Assembly: GCA_964548175.1 (NCBI GenBank)
Contig: CAZJQS010000021.1
Span: forward strand, 10,735 to 74,734
Source of the DNA: JANQPA01 sp964548175
GTDB taxonomy: Bacteria > Bacteroidota > Bacteroidia > Chitinophagales > Saprospiraceae
DNA length: 64,000 nt
Direction of reading: 5' to 3'
The position numbers and the translations under genes are program-made. The notes beneath the pieces are model-generated. The model saw only the letters and a list, made by a program, of their open reading frames with translations. It searched no databases and was not told where the DNA came from. Position 1 is the first letter of the stretch, and every line of letters starts with the position of its first letter. Positions 33,141 through 42,173 of the stretch are shown in pieces.

Positions 33141-36100
33141 TTATACGACTCTTTTCGGTTCATAATTCAGCACGGGCATCAGCCATTTCTCAGCTTCTTC
33201 CTCGGTCATCCCTTTTCGTAGGGCGTAGTCTTTGACCTGATCTTCGCCGATCTGGCCGAGACCGAAATACTTGGCTTCGGGATGGGCGAAATACCATCCG
33301 CTGACGCTGGCCGCCGGATACATGGCAAAGCTTTCGGTTAAGGAAATGCCGGTGAGTACTTCCACCTGCAAAAGCTCCCACAGGGCGCCTTTTTCGGTAT
33401 GTTCCGGGCAGGCCGGATAACCCGGCGCCGGGCGAATGCCCCGGTATTTTTCGGCGATCAATTCATCATTACTCAGGCTTTCATTGGAATGGTAACCCCA
33501 GAACTCCTTGCGCACCCGCTCGTGCATGCGCTCTGCCAGCGCTTCCGCTAAACGGTCGGCCAGGGCTTTGAGTAAGATGGCGTGATAGTCATCGTGCTCC
33601 TCTTCGAACCGGCGAACCCACTTTTCAATCCCAATTCCAGCTGTCACAGCAAAAGCACCGATATAGTCTTTCTGTCCGGTGTTTTTAGGCGCCACAAAGT
33701 CACTCAGACAGTAATTGGGCTGACCGGGCGCTTTCTGGCGTTGCTGCCTCAGGTGATGAAGCACCATCTGCACATCCTTACGGCTATCGTCCGTATACAC
33801 CTCAATGTCGTCATCGTTGACGCTGCCGGCAGGAAAAATACCGATGACTGCTTTGGCCTGCAACCAACCTTCATCTATGATCCTGCGGAGCATGCTCCTG
33901 GCGTCATTGTACAGTTTTTGAGCTTCTGCGCCAACTACCTGGTCTTCCAGAATAGCCGGGAATTTACCGGCTAGTTGCCAACTGGTGAAAAAGGGCGTCC
34001 AGTCGATGTATTCAGTTAGTTCTTCCAGGTCGTAATCTTCAAACACCTTTATACCGGTCATATTGGGCTTCACCGGAAGATATGCCTGAGGCCGGAAGCG
34101 ATTGTTGCGGGCGCTTTCCAGGCTGAGGTATTTTTTGCGCGATTGCCGGCCGGCCCGAGCTTCGCGCACGCGCGCCAGATCGGAACGTACATCCAGAATA
34201 TAATTACTGCGGGCATCTTCATTTTCTGACAACAAAGCGCTGGCCACGCCCACCGCTTTGGATGCGTCCAGTACGTGAACTACCGGACCGGAGTACTGAG
34301 GCTCGATCTTGACGGCAGTGTGGGTTTTGGAGGTGGTGGCGCCGCCGATGAGCAGGGGAATGGTAAAACCTTCCCGCTCCATCTCCCGAGCTACTGTGAC
34401 CATTTCGTCCAGGGAGGGGGTGATCAATCCGCTGAGGCCGATAATGTTTGCCTGATGATTGCGGGCTTCCTGAAGTATTCTCGCGGTAGGGACCATCACC
34501 CCAAGGTCGATGATCTCGTAATTATTACAGCCCAATACAACGCCCACGATGTTTTTCCCGATATCATGAACGTCGCCTTTGACGGTGGCCAGCAGTATCC
34601 TGCCCTTGGCAGAGCCGCCGCCGGCTTCCTTTTCCTTCTCTATGAAGGGCGTCAGATAAGCGACGGCCTTTTTCATAACCCGCGCACTTTTGACGACCTG
34701 CGGCAGGAACATTTTCCCGGAACTGAATAAGTCGCCGACCACGTTCATGCCGTCCATTAGCGGTCCTTCGATGACATTCAGCGGGGCGGGATATTGCCGG
34801 CGGGCTTCTTCAGTATCTTCTTCGATGTAGTCCGTGATGCCTTTTACCAGTGCATGGGAAAGGCGCTTTTCCACCGGAGCCTCCCGCCAGCTGAGGTCTT
34901 TTTTCAGTGCTTTCCCGCCTTCGCCCTTGACCGTCTCGGCAAACTCGGTGAGGCGGTCCGTGGCGTCAGGGCGGCGATTGAACAGCACGTCCTCTACGCG
35001 CTCCAGCAGATCTTTGGGTATCTCTTCGTATACTTCGATCATGCCCGCATTGACTATGCCCATATCCATGCCGGCTTTGATGGCGTGGTAGAGAAAGGCC
35101 GAGTGCATGGCCTCCCGGACCACATCGTTGCCGCGGAAGGAAAAAGAAATATTGCTGACGCCTCCGCTGATCTTGGCGCCCGGACAAAGGGCCTTGATCC
35201 GGCTGGTGGCTTCGATGAAATTGACTGCGTATTCGTTGTGTTCCTCAATGCCGGTGGCAACGGCAAAGATGTTGGGGTCAAAAATGATGTCCTGGGGTTT
35301 GAAATGCAGCTCGCCGGTCAATATATCATATGCCCGTTTACAGATCAAGACCTTGCGCTCGATGGTGTCGGCCTGGCCTTCTTCATCAAAAGCCATAACC
35401 ACGACCGCGGCGCCGTAGCGACGCACCGTTTGAGCCTGCTTTCTGAAAGCGTCTTCCCCTTCCTTGAGTGAGATGGAGTTAACCACGCATTTCCCCTGGA
35501 CGCATTTTAAGCCGGCCTCGATCACTTCGAATTTGGAAGAATCAATCATAATGGGCAGTTTGGCGATCTCCGGTTCGGACATCATCATGTTGAGGAACTC
35601 GACCATCACCTGCTCGGAATCCAGTAGCCCCTCGTCCATGTTGACGTCGATGATCTGTGCACCGCCTTCTACTTGTTGTTGCGCAACGGAGAGGGCTTCG
35701 GTGTAATTGCCGGATTTGATGAGTCGGGCAAATTTCCGCGAGCCGGTCACGTTGGTGCGTTCGCCGACATTGACGAAGTTGGTTTCCGGGCGGATCACGA
35801 GCGGCTCCAGGCCGCTGAGCATGGTGTATTCCGGTAGTGTCGGTATTGCCCTTGGGGGGATGTTCTTGACGCCGTTAGCCATGGCGCGGATGTGGTCGGG
35901 GGTGGTGCCGCAGCAGCCGCCGATGAGGTTGACCAGGCCGCTTTGGGCAAATTCGCGGATGTAGTTTTCCATTTCTTCGGCGGATTGGTCGTATTCGCCG
36001 AATTCGTTGGGCAGGCCGGCGTTGGGATAGGCGCTGACGTAGCAATCAGCTACCTTCGATAAGGCTTCCAGATGGGGGCGCATTTCTTTGGCGCCCAGGG

Positions 36101-36833
36101 CACAGTTGAAGCCGACGCTAAGCAAGGGCAAATGAGAGATGGAGATCCAGAAGGCCTCAGCCGTCTGCCCGGAAAGGGTGCGTCCGCTGGCGTCGGTGAT
36201 CGTGCCCGAGATCATGATGGGCAGCTTCCTGCCTTTTTCTTCAAATAATTCATCAATGGCAAATAAAGCGGCTTTGGCATTCAGCGTGTCAAAGATGGTT
36301 TCGACCAGCAGTAGGTCTATGCCGCCTTCCATCAGTCCTTTGGCCTGCGTATAATAGGCCTGGCGGAGATCGTCAAAGGTGACGTTCCGCTGACCCGGGT
36401 TGTTGATGTTTGGAGAAATGGAAGCCGAACGGGTCGTCGGCCCCAGGGCGCCGGCTACAAACCGGGGCTGGTCGGGATCTTTTTGGTTGTACTCATCAGC
36501 TGCTTTTCTGGCGATCTGCGCAGAGGCCAGGTTCATTTCATACGAATACTCCTGCATGTCGTAATCCGCCTGTGAGATGGCATTGGCGCTGAAGGTGTTG
36601 GTCTCTATGATATCGGCGCCGGCCTCCAGGTAAGCCTTGTGAATGGCCTCAATGATCTGTGGCTGCGTAAGGGACAAAATATCATTATTCCCCTGGATGT
36701 CCCGGTGAAAATCTGCGAAGCGCTCCCCGCGATACCCTTTTTCATCAAGCCGGTATTGCTGGATCATGGTGCCCATGGCGCCGTCTATGACGAGTATTCT
36801 TTCTTGTAGTATGGTTCTTATGTCCTTGTTCAT
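33141..36833 (-). CDS. metH: Cobalamin-dependent methionine synthase
   Basis: A 1230-aa cytosolic enzyme moving methyl from methyltetrahydrofolate via cobalamin to homocysteine. The ATG at 36833 (MNKDIRTILQERILVIDGAMGTM) is preferred over a start 14 codons upstream. Domains in order: homocysteine-binding to about 330 with zinc ligands in LIGGCCGTTPDH; pterin-binding with FVNVGERTNVTGSRKF; the cap and B12 domain with KGDVHDIGKNIVGVVLGCNNYE, where histidine is the lower cobalt ligand; and the SAM-dependent reactivation domain with RPAPGYPACPEHTEK near the end. Full length, so reactivation is present. It is transcribed alone and divergently from the DUF2061 gene. Confidence 0.97.
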   Translation of the reverse strand: MNKDIRTILQERILVIDGAMGTMIQQYRLDEKGYRGERFADFHRDIQGNNDILSLTQPQIIEAIHKAYLEAGADIIETNTFSANAISQADYDMQEYSYEMNLASAQIARKAADEYNQKDPDQPRFVAGALGPTTRSASISPNINNPGQRNVTFDDLRQAYYTQAKGLMEGGIDLLLVETIFDTLNAKAALFAIDELFEEKGRKLPIMISGTITDASGRTLSGQTAEAFWISISHLPLLSVGFNCALGAKEMRPHLEALSKVADCYVSAYPNAGLPNEFGEYDQSAEEMENYIREFAQSGLVNLIGGCCGTTPDHIRAMANGVKNIPPRAIPTLPEYTMLSGLEPLVIRPETNFVNVGERTNVTGSRKFARLIKSGNYTEALSVAQQQVEGGAQIIDVNMDEGLLDSEQVMVEFLNMMMSEPEIAKLPIMIDSSKFEVIEAGLKCVQGKCVVNSISLKEGEDAFRKQAQTVRRYGAAVVVMAFDEEGQADTIERKVLICKRAYDILTGELHFKPQDIIFDPNIFAVATGIEEHNEYAVNFIEATSRIKALCPGAKISGGVSNISFSFRGNDVVREAMHSAFLYHAIKAGMDMGIVNAGMIEVYEEIPKDLLERVEDVLFNRRPDATDRLTEFAETVKGEGGKALKKDLSWREAPVEKRLSHALVKGITDYIEEDTEEARRQYPAPLNVIEGPLMDGMNVVGDLFSSGKMFLPQVVKSARVMKKAVAYLTPFIEKEKEAGGGSAKGRILLATVKGDVHDIGKNIVGVVLGCNNYEIIDLGVMVPTARILQEARNHQANIIGLSGLITPSLDEMVTVAREMEREGFTIPLLIGGATTSKTHTAVKIEPQYSGPVVHVLDASKAVGVASALLSENEDARSNYILDVRSDLARVREARAGRQSRKKYLSLESARNNRFRPQAYLPVKPNMTGIKVFEDYDLEELTEYIDWTPFFTSWQLAGKFPAILEDQVVGAEAQKLYNDARSMLRRIIDEGWLQAKAVIGIFPAGSVNDDDIEVYTDDSRKDVQMVLHHLRQQRQKAPGQPNYCLSDFVAPKNTGQKDYIGAFAVTAGIGIEKWVRRFEEEHDDYHAILLKALADRLAEALAERMHERVRKEFWGYHSNESLSNDELIAEKYRGIRPAPGYPACPEHTEKGALWELLQVEVLTGISLTESFAMYPAASVSGWYFAHPEAKYFGLGQIGEDQVKDYALRKGMTEEEAEKWLMPVLNYEPKRVV

Positions 36834-36882
36834 TATCCAAAGGTTGTTTGAAAAACTTTGCTCCCGCTGCCGCAAGGCCTAA

Positions 36883-36967
36883 GGCGCATGTTTGAGGCTT
36901 TTAAAAAAGTCCTTCGACCTTTTACATGCCTCCTCCGGTCGCTTCCTTAAGTCGGCTCACAAAGGTA
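36883..36967 (-). promoter_or_regulatory. metH promoter -7 element and structured leader
   Basis: TACCTTTG at 36967-36960 (minus strand) matches the Bacteroidota -7 element; the -33 TTTG is not evident. The roughly 110-nt leader has two interleaved short pairings. CGACC (36941-36937) can pair with GGTCG (36919-36915), and GGCATGT (36930-36924) with ACATGC-GCC (36891-36883), which would form an H-type pseudoknot. I cannot match it to a known riboswitch consensus. The pairings are short and may be chance. Confidence 0.4.
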
Positions 36968-37256
36968 TTAACTTCTAACCAATTAGGGGGTAAAAAGTGA
37001 AAACGGCCCCGAGCTTTTACTTTTCTGTTAAAATCAGGATAATGCCGTAAAAAATCAGGATTTAAAGAATTCCTTATTTCTTTTTATAAAAATTTTATTT
37101 TTCCAACAAATATTCTGAATAAGGAGGATTTGTCGGTAAAAATTTGGATGAGGAGTGAATTTAGGTATTTCAGGTAAAAAAAGATATATGAACCTATTAT
37201 CAAGCGTCGTTTTTTAAAAAATAATTGTTTTTTGATATTGGCCCAAAATTTTTTTT
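36968..37256. other. AT-rich divergent intergenic region between metH and the DUF2061 gene
   Basis: About 290 bases without a gene, rich in A/T runs. A promoter for the plus-strand sulfate activation genes must lie here, but no complete TTTG-N19-TAnnTTTG was found; TTTGG at about 37147 and several TATTT-like pieces are weak candidates only. Confidence 0.4.
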
Positions 37257-37517
37257 ATGGAAAAAGAATCAAGACTCAGGAGTTTGTTAAAAGCCATTTC
37301 CTGGCGGGTCATTGCTACTTTGACGACCTTCACGCTGGCGTACACCATTTTCTCGGGCTCCGGCTGTGAGGGGGCTTTGGAAAAATCCAGCCTGGTGGCC
37401 GGTTTGGAGCTGGTGATCAAATTGTTCATCTATTATTTCCACGAAAGGATGTGGCAGGCTATTCCGCGGGGGACGATACGCAGAGCGTTCCCTAATTGGC
37501 AAAAAGGGGATAGCTGA
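37257..37517 (+). CDS. DUF2061 small membrane protein
   Basis: An 86-aa protein of the DUF2061 family. It starts MEKESRLRSLLKAISWRVIATLTTFTLAYTIF in pieces characteristic of the family: a basic amphipathic start, SWRVIATL, a first hydrophobic segment at about 18-33, and a second around GLELVIKLFIYYFHERMWQ (about 49-67). The function is unknown. In other bacteria DUF2061 genes are often beside, or fused to, APS kinase genes, as here where cysC follows with an intergenic distance of about 50 nt. A role in sulfate uptake or activation is therefore an inference from neighbourhood only. Confidence 0.82.
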   Translation: MEKESRLRSLLKAISWRVIATLTTFTLAYTIFSGSGCEGALEKSSLVAGLELVIKLFIYYFHERMWQAIPRGTIRRAFPNWQKGDS

Positions 37518-37568
37518 TTGTTTTTTCAGCCATTTAATTTAGCCTGTGCAAAAAAAATCCCTTTTTTT

Positions 37569-38195
37569 GTGCAAAAAATAAATAACGCTTTGGCAGACAA
37601 CATACATCCCATTTTTGACCGATTACTATCTAGATCAGAACGCGAAGCTCGCCTGAAGCAACGCAGCAAAGTGCTTTGGTTTACCGGCCTTTCGGGCTCC
37701 GGCAAGAGCACCATTGCGCAGCAGCTGGAGCGTCGGCTTTTTGAAGACGGCTACTTTCCCCAAGTGCTTGACGGCGATAATATTCGCACCGGCATCAGCA
37801 ATAATCTGGGCTTTAGCGAAGTTGATAGACGGGAAAATATCCGGCGCATCGCTGAGGTTTCCCGCTTGTACGTGCAATCCGGCATCATCAGCATCAATTC
37901 TTTCATCAGCCCCACCATTGCCATCCGGCAAATGGCCAGATCGATCATCGGCGTGGATGACTTTATCGAGATCTACGTCAATGCTCCGCTGGATGTTTGT
38001 GAGCAAAGGGATGTCAAGGGCTTGTACCTGAAGGCCAGAAGCGGGGTCATCAAGGGATTTACGGGCATTGACGCTCCTTATGAGGCGCCCTTGTCGCCGG
38101 ATGTGGAGATCAGGACAAATGAGCTGAGCATAGCGGAGTCGGTTCAAAAGGTCTATGAATATGTTTTGCCGTTAATTGAGTATTCTAATGAATGA
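37569..38195 (+). CDS. cysC: Adenylylsulfate (APS) kinase
   Basis: A 208-aa kinase phosphorylating APS to PAPS, the universal sulfate donor. I place the start at the GTG at 37569; an upstream TTG at 37518 directly after the DUF2061 stop would add 17 residues that look non-native. The P-loop is GLSGSGKST, followed by VLDGDNIRTGISNNLGFSEVDR and the conserved SFISP and GLYLKARSGVIKGFTGID. All APS-kinase landmarks are present. It leads CysD and CysN, but no PAPS reductase is visible, which favours use of PAPS for sulfation. Confidence 0.93.
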   Translation: MQKINNALADNIHPIFDRLLSRSEREARLKQRSKVLWFTGLSGSGKSTIAQQLERRLFEDGYFPQVLDGDNIRTGISNNLGFSEVDRRENIRRIAEVSRLYVQSGIISINSFISPTIAIRQMARSIIGVDDFIEIYVNAPLDVCEQRDVKGLYLKARSGVIKGFTGIDAPYEAPLSPDVEIRTNELSIAESVQKVYEYVLPLIEYSNE

Positions 38196-38332
38196 TTATT
38201 AATTAGATATGCGTCATTAGCGAAATCTGCGTGCCAAAAAAAAACTACTGAATAATGCCAACAAGCATAAGGATTGGCTAAAAAATATAGAATGGCTCCT
38301 TTTTCTCTAGATATTAAAAACATCGACTTCAT

Positions 38333-39238
38333 ATGCTGAATTATCAAATCAACCACCTGAAAGAACTGGAGGCGGAATCCATCTTTGTGATCAGAGAGGT
38401 GGCGGCTCAATTCGAAAATCCCGTTCTGATGTTCTCCGGCGGGAAGGATTCCATTCTGATGACTCACCTGGCCGTGAAGGCCTTCTATCCGGGCAGATTG
38501 CCTTTTCCTTTGTTACACATCGATACCGGGCACAATTTTCCGGAGACGATCCGCTTCCGGGACGAACTCGTGGAGAAGATCGGCGCCCGCCTGATCGTGG
38601 GTTTCGTAGAAGAGGCCATTAAAAAGGGGATGGTGGTGGAGGAAAAAGGCTATAATGCCAGTCGCAACGCCTTGCAAACGGCAGTCTTGCTGGATGAACT
38701 GGAAAAAGGGAAATTCGATGCGGCCCTGGGCGGCGCTCGCCGCGATGAGGAAAAAGCGCGGGCTAAAGAACGTTTCTTCTCTCATCGCGACGAATTCGGC
38801 CAGTGGGATCCCAAAAACCAACGCCCGGAATTGTGGAACTTATTTAATGGTAAAAAACATATAGGCGAGCACTTTCGCGTTTTTCCGATCAGTAACTGGA
38901 CCGAACTGGATGTCTGGCAGTACCTGGCCATGGAAGGGGTGGAGTTGCCTTCTCTTTATTTTGCCCATAAAAGAAAAGTACTGATCCGCGACGGCATCCA
39001 CCTGGCGGATTGCGATTATATTCTGAAAAGGCCAGAAGAAGAGGTAATAGAAATGATCGTCCGCTGCCGCACCATCGGCGATATGACCTGTACGGGCGTC
39101 TGGCCTTCTTCAGCCGCCACCATCGAGGATATCGTCAGCGAAGTCGCTACTACCCGCCAGACCGAACGCGGCGGCCGCGCTGATGACAAACGCTCGGAAA
39201 CGGCTATGGAGGATCGTAAAAAGCGTGGGTATTTTTAG
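38333..39238 (+). CDS. cysD: Sulfate adenylyltransferase small subunit
   Basis: A 301-aa PP-loop subunit of ATP sulfurylase, which forms APS from sulfate and ATP. The PP-loop is MFSGGKDSILMTHLA (about 34-48), with LLHIDTGHNFPETI and GGARRDEEKARAKERFFS as the substrate-binding regions. The C-terminal TIGDMTCTGVWPSSAATIEDIV and EDRKKRGYF are diagnostic of CysD. It works with the CysN GTPase encoded 150 nt downstream. No sulfite-forming enzyme accompanies it here. Confidence 0.96.
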   Translation: MLNYQINHLKELEAESIFVIREVAAQFENPVLMFSGGKDSILMTHLAVKAFYPGRLPFPLLHIDTGHNFPETIRFRDELVEKIGARLIVGFVEEAIKKGMVVEEKGYNASRNALQTAVLLDELEKGKFDAALGGARRDEEKARAKERFFSHRDEFGQWDPKNQRPELWNLFNGKKHIGEHFRVFPISNWTELDVWQYLAMEGVELPSLYFAHKRKVLIRDGIHLADCDYILKRPEEEVIEMIVRCRTIGDMTCTGVWPSSAATIEDIVSEVATTRQTERGGRADDKRSETAMEDRKKRGYF

Positions 39239-39256
39239 TGGGGGGTACAACAATTG

Positions 39257-39356
39257 CGGCAAGCTAAAGCTCGCCGACCTAACAGCTTAAAAGCTGTGTT
39301 CCTGGTCACAGTCACGGCAAGCTAAAGCTCGCCGACCTAACAGCTTAAAAGCTGTG
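39257..39356. repeat. Two identical 42-bp repeats between cysD and cysN
   Basis: The same 42 nt occur at 39257-39298 and 39315-39356 with a period of 58. Each copy contains GGCAAGCTAAAGCTCGCC and CAGCTT-AA-AAGCTG, both able to fold. Lying between two subunits of one enzyme, they might adjust cysN expression. Confidence 0.85.
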
Positions 39357-39387
39357 CTCCCAAAACTCAAAACTCAAAACCAACACT

Positions 39388-40638
39388 ATGGAACATACAG
39401 AACTACTAAGATTCACGACTGCGGGCAGTGTAGACGACGGCAAGAGCACGCTGATCGGGCGATTGCTGTTTGACAGTAAGGCCATTTTTGAAGATCAGCT
39501 GGAAGCCGTGAGGGCGACTTCGGAAAAAAGAGGGGAGGAAGAAGTCAATTTAGCCCTGTTGACAGACGGGCTGAAGGCGGAGCGCGAGCAAGGCATCACC
39601 ATAGACGTGGCTTATCGCTATTTTGCTACGCCAAAACGAAAATTCATCATTGCGGATACGCCGGGCCACATCCAGTATACCCGGAATATGGTAACGGGCG
39701 CCTCTACGGCCAATGTGGCGCTCATTTTGATCGATGCGCGCAAAGGAGTATTGGAACAGACCCGTCGCCATGCCTTCATAGCTTCTCTGTTGCAGATTCC
39801 GCATTTGGTGGTGTGCATCAACAAGATGGACCTGGTGGACTACAGCGAGGAGCGCTACGAGCAGATCAAAGAAGAATTTTCGGGTTTTTCGCATAAGCTG
39901 GATGTCAAGGACGTCCATTTCATTCCGATCTCGGCCCTGAGAGGCGATAATGTGGTGGAACGCTCCGATAAAATGAAGTGGTACGATGGTACGACATTGC
40001 TGTATTACCTGGAAAATGTACACATCGGCAGCGATCACAATTTTATCGACATGCGCTTTCCGGTTCAATTGGTGGTCAGGCCCAATACCGATGATTTCCA
40101 TGACTATCGCGGATATGCGGGCCGCGTGGCCGGTGGGGTCATGAAAAAAGGAGATAAGGTGATGTTGTTACCGTCGGGTTTTACGAGTACGATCAAAAAG
40201 ATCGATACCTACGACGGAGAGCTGAATGAGGCCTTTGCGCCCATGTCTGTGACGGTCTTGCTGGAAGATGACCTGGATCTGAGCCGGGGGGATATGATCG
40301 TCCGGGAAAATAACGTACCCACAGTGGGGCAGGACCTGGAGGTGATGGTCTGCTGGTTCAACAATCGGCCTCTGCAGTTGAGGGGCAAGTACACCATATT
40401 TCATACTACCCAGGAGGTGCGCTGCATCGTCAAACAGATACGCTATAAATTGAACATCAATATCCTGCACCGCGATGAGGAAGACCTGACCATCGGCATG
40501 AATGACATCTCCCGCATTGTGATCCGAACAACTAAGCCATTGTTTTATGACAGCTACCGCAAAAACCGAATCACCGGCAGCGTGATCTTCGTGGATGAGG
40601 GAACGAATGAAACGGTGGGAGCGGGGATGATTATTTAG
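39388..40638 (+). CDS. cysN: Sulfate adenylyltransferase GTPase subunit
   Basis: A 416-aa translation-factor-like GTPase that drives APS formation by CysD. G1 is GSVDDGKSTLIGRLLFDSK, G3 is DTPGHIQYTRNM and G4 is NKMDLV. EF-Tu-like domains 2 and 3 follow (VVRPNTDDFHDYRGYAGRV; LQLRGKYTIFHTTQEV). It lacks the CysC fusion found in some relatives, in agreement with the separate cysC gene. It is the last gene of the sulfate activation set and is followed by hairpins. Confidence 0.96.
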   Translation: MEHTELLRFTTAGSVDDGKSTLIGRLLFDSKAIFEDQLEAVRATSEKRGEEEVNLALLTDGLKAEREQGITIDVAYRYFATPKRKFIIADTPGHIQYTRNMVTGASTANVALILIDARKGVLEQTRRHAFIASLLQIPHLVVCINKMDLVDYSEERYEQIKEEFSGFSHKLDVKDVHFIPISALRGDNVVERSDKMKWYDGTTLLYYLENVHIGSDHNFIDMRFPVQLVVRPNTDDFHDYRGYAGRVAGGVMKKGDKVMLLPSGFTSTIKKIDTYDGELNEAFAPMSVTVLLEDDLDLSRGDMIVRENNVPTVGQDLEVMVCWFNNRPLQLRGKYTIFHTTQEVRCIVKQIRYKLNINILHRDEEDLTIGMNDISRIVIRTTKPLFYDSYRKNRITGSVIFVDEGTNETVGAGMII

Positions 40639-40720
40639 AAGTTGGTGGCTGGTGGCGTGAGAGCGTTCAAAAAGATGTGTCCTTTTTTCCCTGAACCCCA
40701 CGCAAACGGCCAAAAATAAA

Positions 40721-40794
40721 GGAGGCTGTCTCACCAGCGTTTTGCTGTTATGAGCAGCCTCCTGTAATGTTGGCTGTTAGCCTTTATTTTTTAC
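40721..40794. terminator. Convergent terminator region of cysN and susD
   Basis: GGAGGCTG (40721-40728) pairs with CAGCCTCC (40755-40762). A smaller GGCT-GTT-AGCC stem at about 40772-40782 is followed by TTTATTTTTT on the plus strand. The region lies between the convergent cysN and susD genes and can serve both. Confidence 0.75.
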
Positions 40795-40800
40795 GGTCTG

Positions 40801-42153
40801 TTATCTGTAAGCGCTATTTTGCTCAAGATTTTCGTTGACGTTCAATTCCGAGTTCGGGATCGGGAACAGCTGCCTTGCCGGGTCATTCAGCTTGGCGGGG
40901 TCACCAGGCGTATTGGTGCGTGGTACGCTGTTCAGTATGCTCAAGGCTCTACCGGTACGCAACAGGTCAAACCAGCGATGTCCCTCGAAAGCGAATTCAA
41001 TCTTGCGCTCTTCCAGGATGTCGTCTAAGGTAACGGCATCCAGCGGAGGCAAGTTGGCGCGCTGGCGAACGATGTTGACATCAGCTGCAGGATCACCGGC
41101 GCCTCTTTCGAGATCGGCTTCTGCTCTGATGAGGTACATCTCGGCGATTCTGAGCACATGGGTGTTGTCAATATCACTGGCTTTGATATACTTAGTGGGA
41201 TAAAAAACGCCAGTTACATCATCGAATGCATAAAGCTGTTTGCGTTCGTCGGCATCGTCGATAGCGTTAAAAAATTCGTCGTGAGCAGCCAGTTCTCCGC
41301 GGCCACCGATGGCGCCGGGCGCGTACCAGAAGCGTACACCACTGGTATTCACAATGTCGAACTGCATTTCGAAAATAGACTCTGAAGTATTTTTGCCGGA
41401 AAAAATGGCCGTGTAATCATCCACCAACTCATAGTTAGGATCGTCGATTACCTGAGTGGCATATGAAGAAGCCTGACCATAATCCTGCAAGTACAGGTAA
41501 AGTCTGGCCAGCAATGCCCGGGCGGCGGCTTTTGTAGCGCGACCGCGATTGCTGGATTCCGGTAACAGGTTCAATGCTTCCAGCAGGTCAGATTCTGCCT
41601 GTTGGTACGTCGCGTCGACAGAGGCGCGAGAAGGGAAGGAGGCTTCTCTGGAAGGTTCTAAAGGAAGCGGCACTCCCAGTTCAGTATAAACGCCTGGAAC
41701 ACCACCCCATACACGGGCAGCATCAAAAAAGGCCAGACCACGGGCAAAGAAGGCTTCCCCGCGAGCAGCGTCCCTTTTTTCCTGACTGGCGTCTTCTACA
41801 TTAGGAGCAGCTTCAATAATATTGTTGGCCTGGTTCACCACGTCGTAAATGGCGTCCCATAGATCGAGCACTTCTGTGTTATCCGCATTCACCACATAGG
41901 TGTCCATCTCGCGGTAAAAATCCCAGGTGCCGACACTTTGGGCTATGTCACTGGTGACATCTGCCAGGAAAAAAATGTCGCCACTATAATAACTGCCTTG
42001 CATCTGGCTGTATAGACCAGCCAGCGCTGCATTCAAACCACTCTCGTTGGTAATGGCGGCATCATCCGAAATAGAAGCTTCCGGTTGGACGTCAAAAACG
42101 TCGCAGCTGAAGATGGCTATTGATAATAAAGCCGTATATAATAGGTTTTTCAT
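40801..42153 (-). CDS. SusD/RagB-type nutrient-binding lipoprotein
   Basis: A 450-aa surface lipoprotein partner of a SusC porin. The lipoprotein signal is MKNLLYTALLSIAIFSC, with the lipidated Cys at 17. The SusD fold is shown by TNESGLNAALAGLYSQMQ, DLWDAIYDVVNQANNIIEA and ARGEAFFARGLAFFDAARVWGGVP (TPR-like helices) and by the C-terminal ILEERKIEFAFEGHRWFDLLRTG. The short length (450 aa) is within range. It follows susC by 20 nt. No glycosidase, protease or anti-sigma factor is next to the pair, so the substrate cannot be inferred. Confidence 0.93.
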   Translation of the reverse strand: MKNLLYTALLSIAIFSCDVFDVQPEASISDDAAITNESGLNAALAGLYSQMQGSYYSGDIFFLADVTSDIAQSVGTWDFYREMDTYVVNADNTEVLDLWDAIYDVVNQANNIIEAAPNVEDASQEKRDAARGEAFFARGLAFFDAARVWGGVPGVYTELGVPLPLEPSREASFPSRASVDATYQQAESDLLEALNLLPESSNRGRATKAAARALLARLYLYLQDYGQASSYATQVIDDPNYELVDDYTAIFSGKNTSESIFEMQFDIVNTSGVRFWYAPGAIGGRGELAAHDEFFNAIDDADERKQLYAFDDVTGVFYPTKYIKASDIDNTHVLRIAEMYLIRAEADLERGAGDPAADVNIVRQRANLPPLDAVTLDDILEERKIEFAFEGHRWFDLLRTGRALSILNSVPRTNTPGDPAKLNDPARQLFPIPNSELNVNENLEQNSAYR

Positions 42154-42173
42154 TTTATCTTCTGGTTTTTAAA

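Noticed and set aside
36883..36967. SAM-II, SAH or cobalamin riboswitch in front of metH
   Set aside because: I could not match any of their conserved bases; only the generic pseudoknot possibility is reported.
37518..37568. TTG start of cysC directly after the DUF2061 stop, or a DUF2061-CysC fusion
   Set aside because: The stop codon TGA separates the two, and the 17 extra residues do not resemble CysC; the GTG at 37569 fits better.
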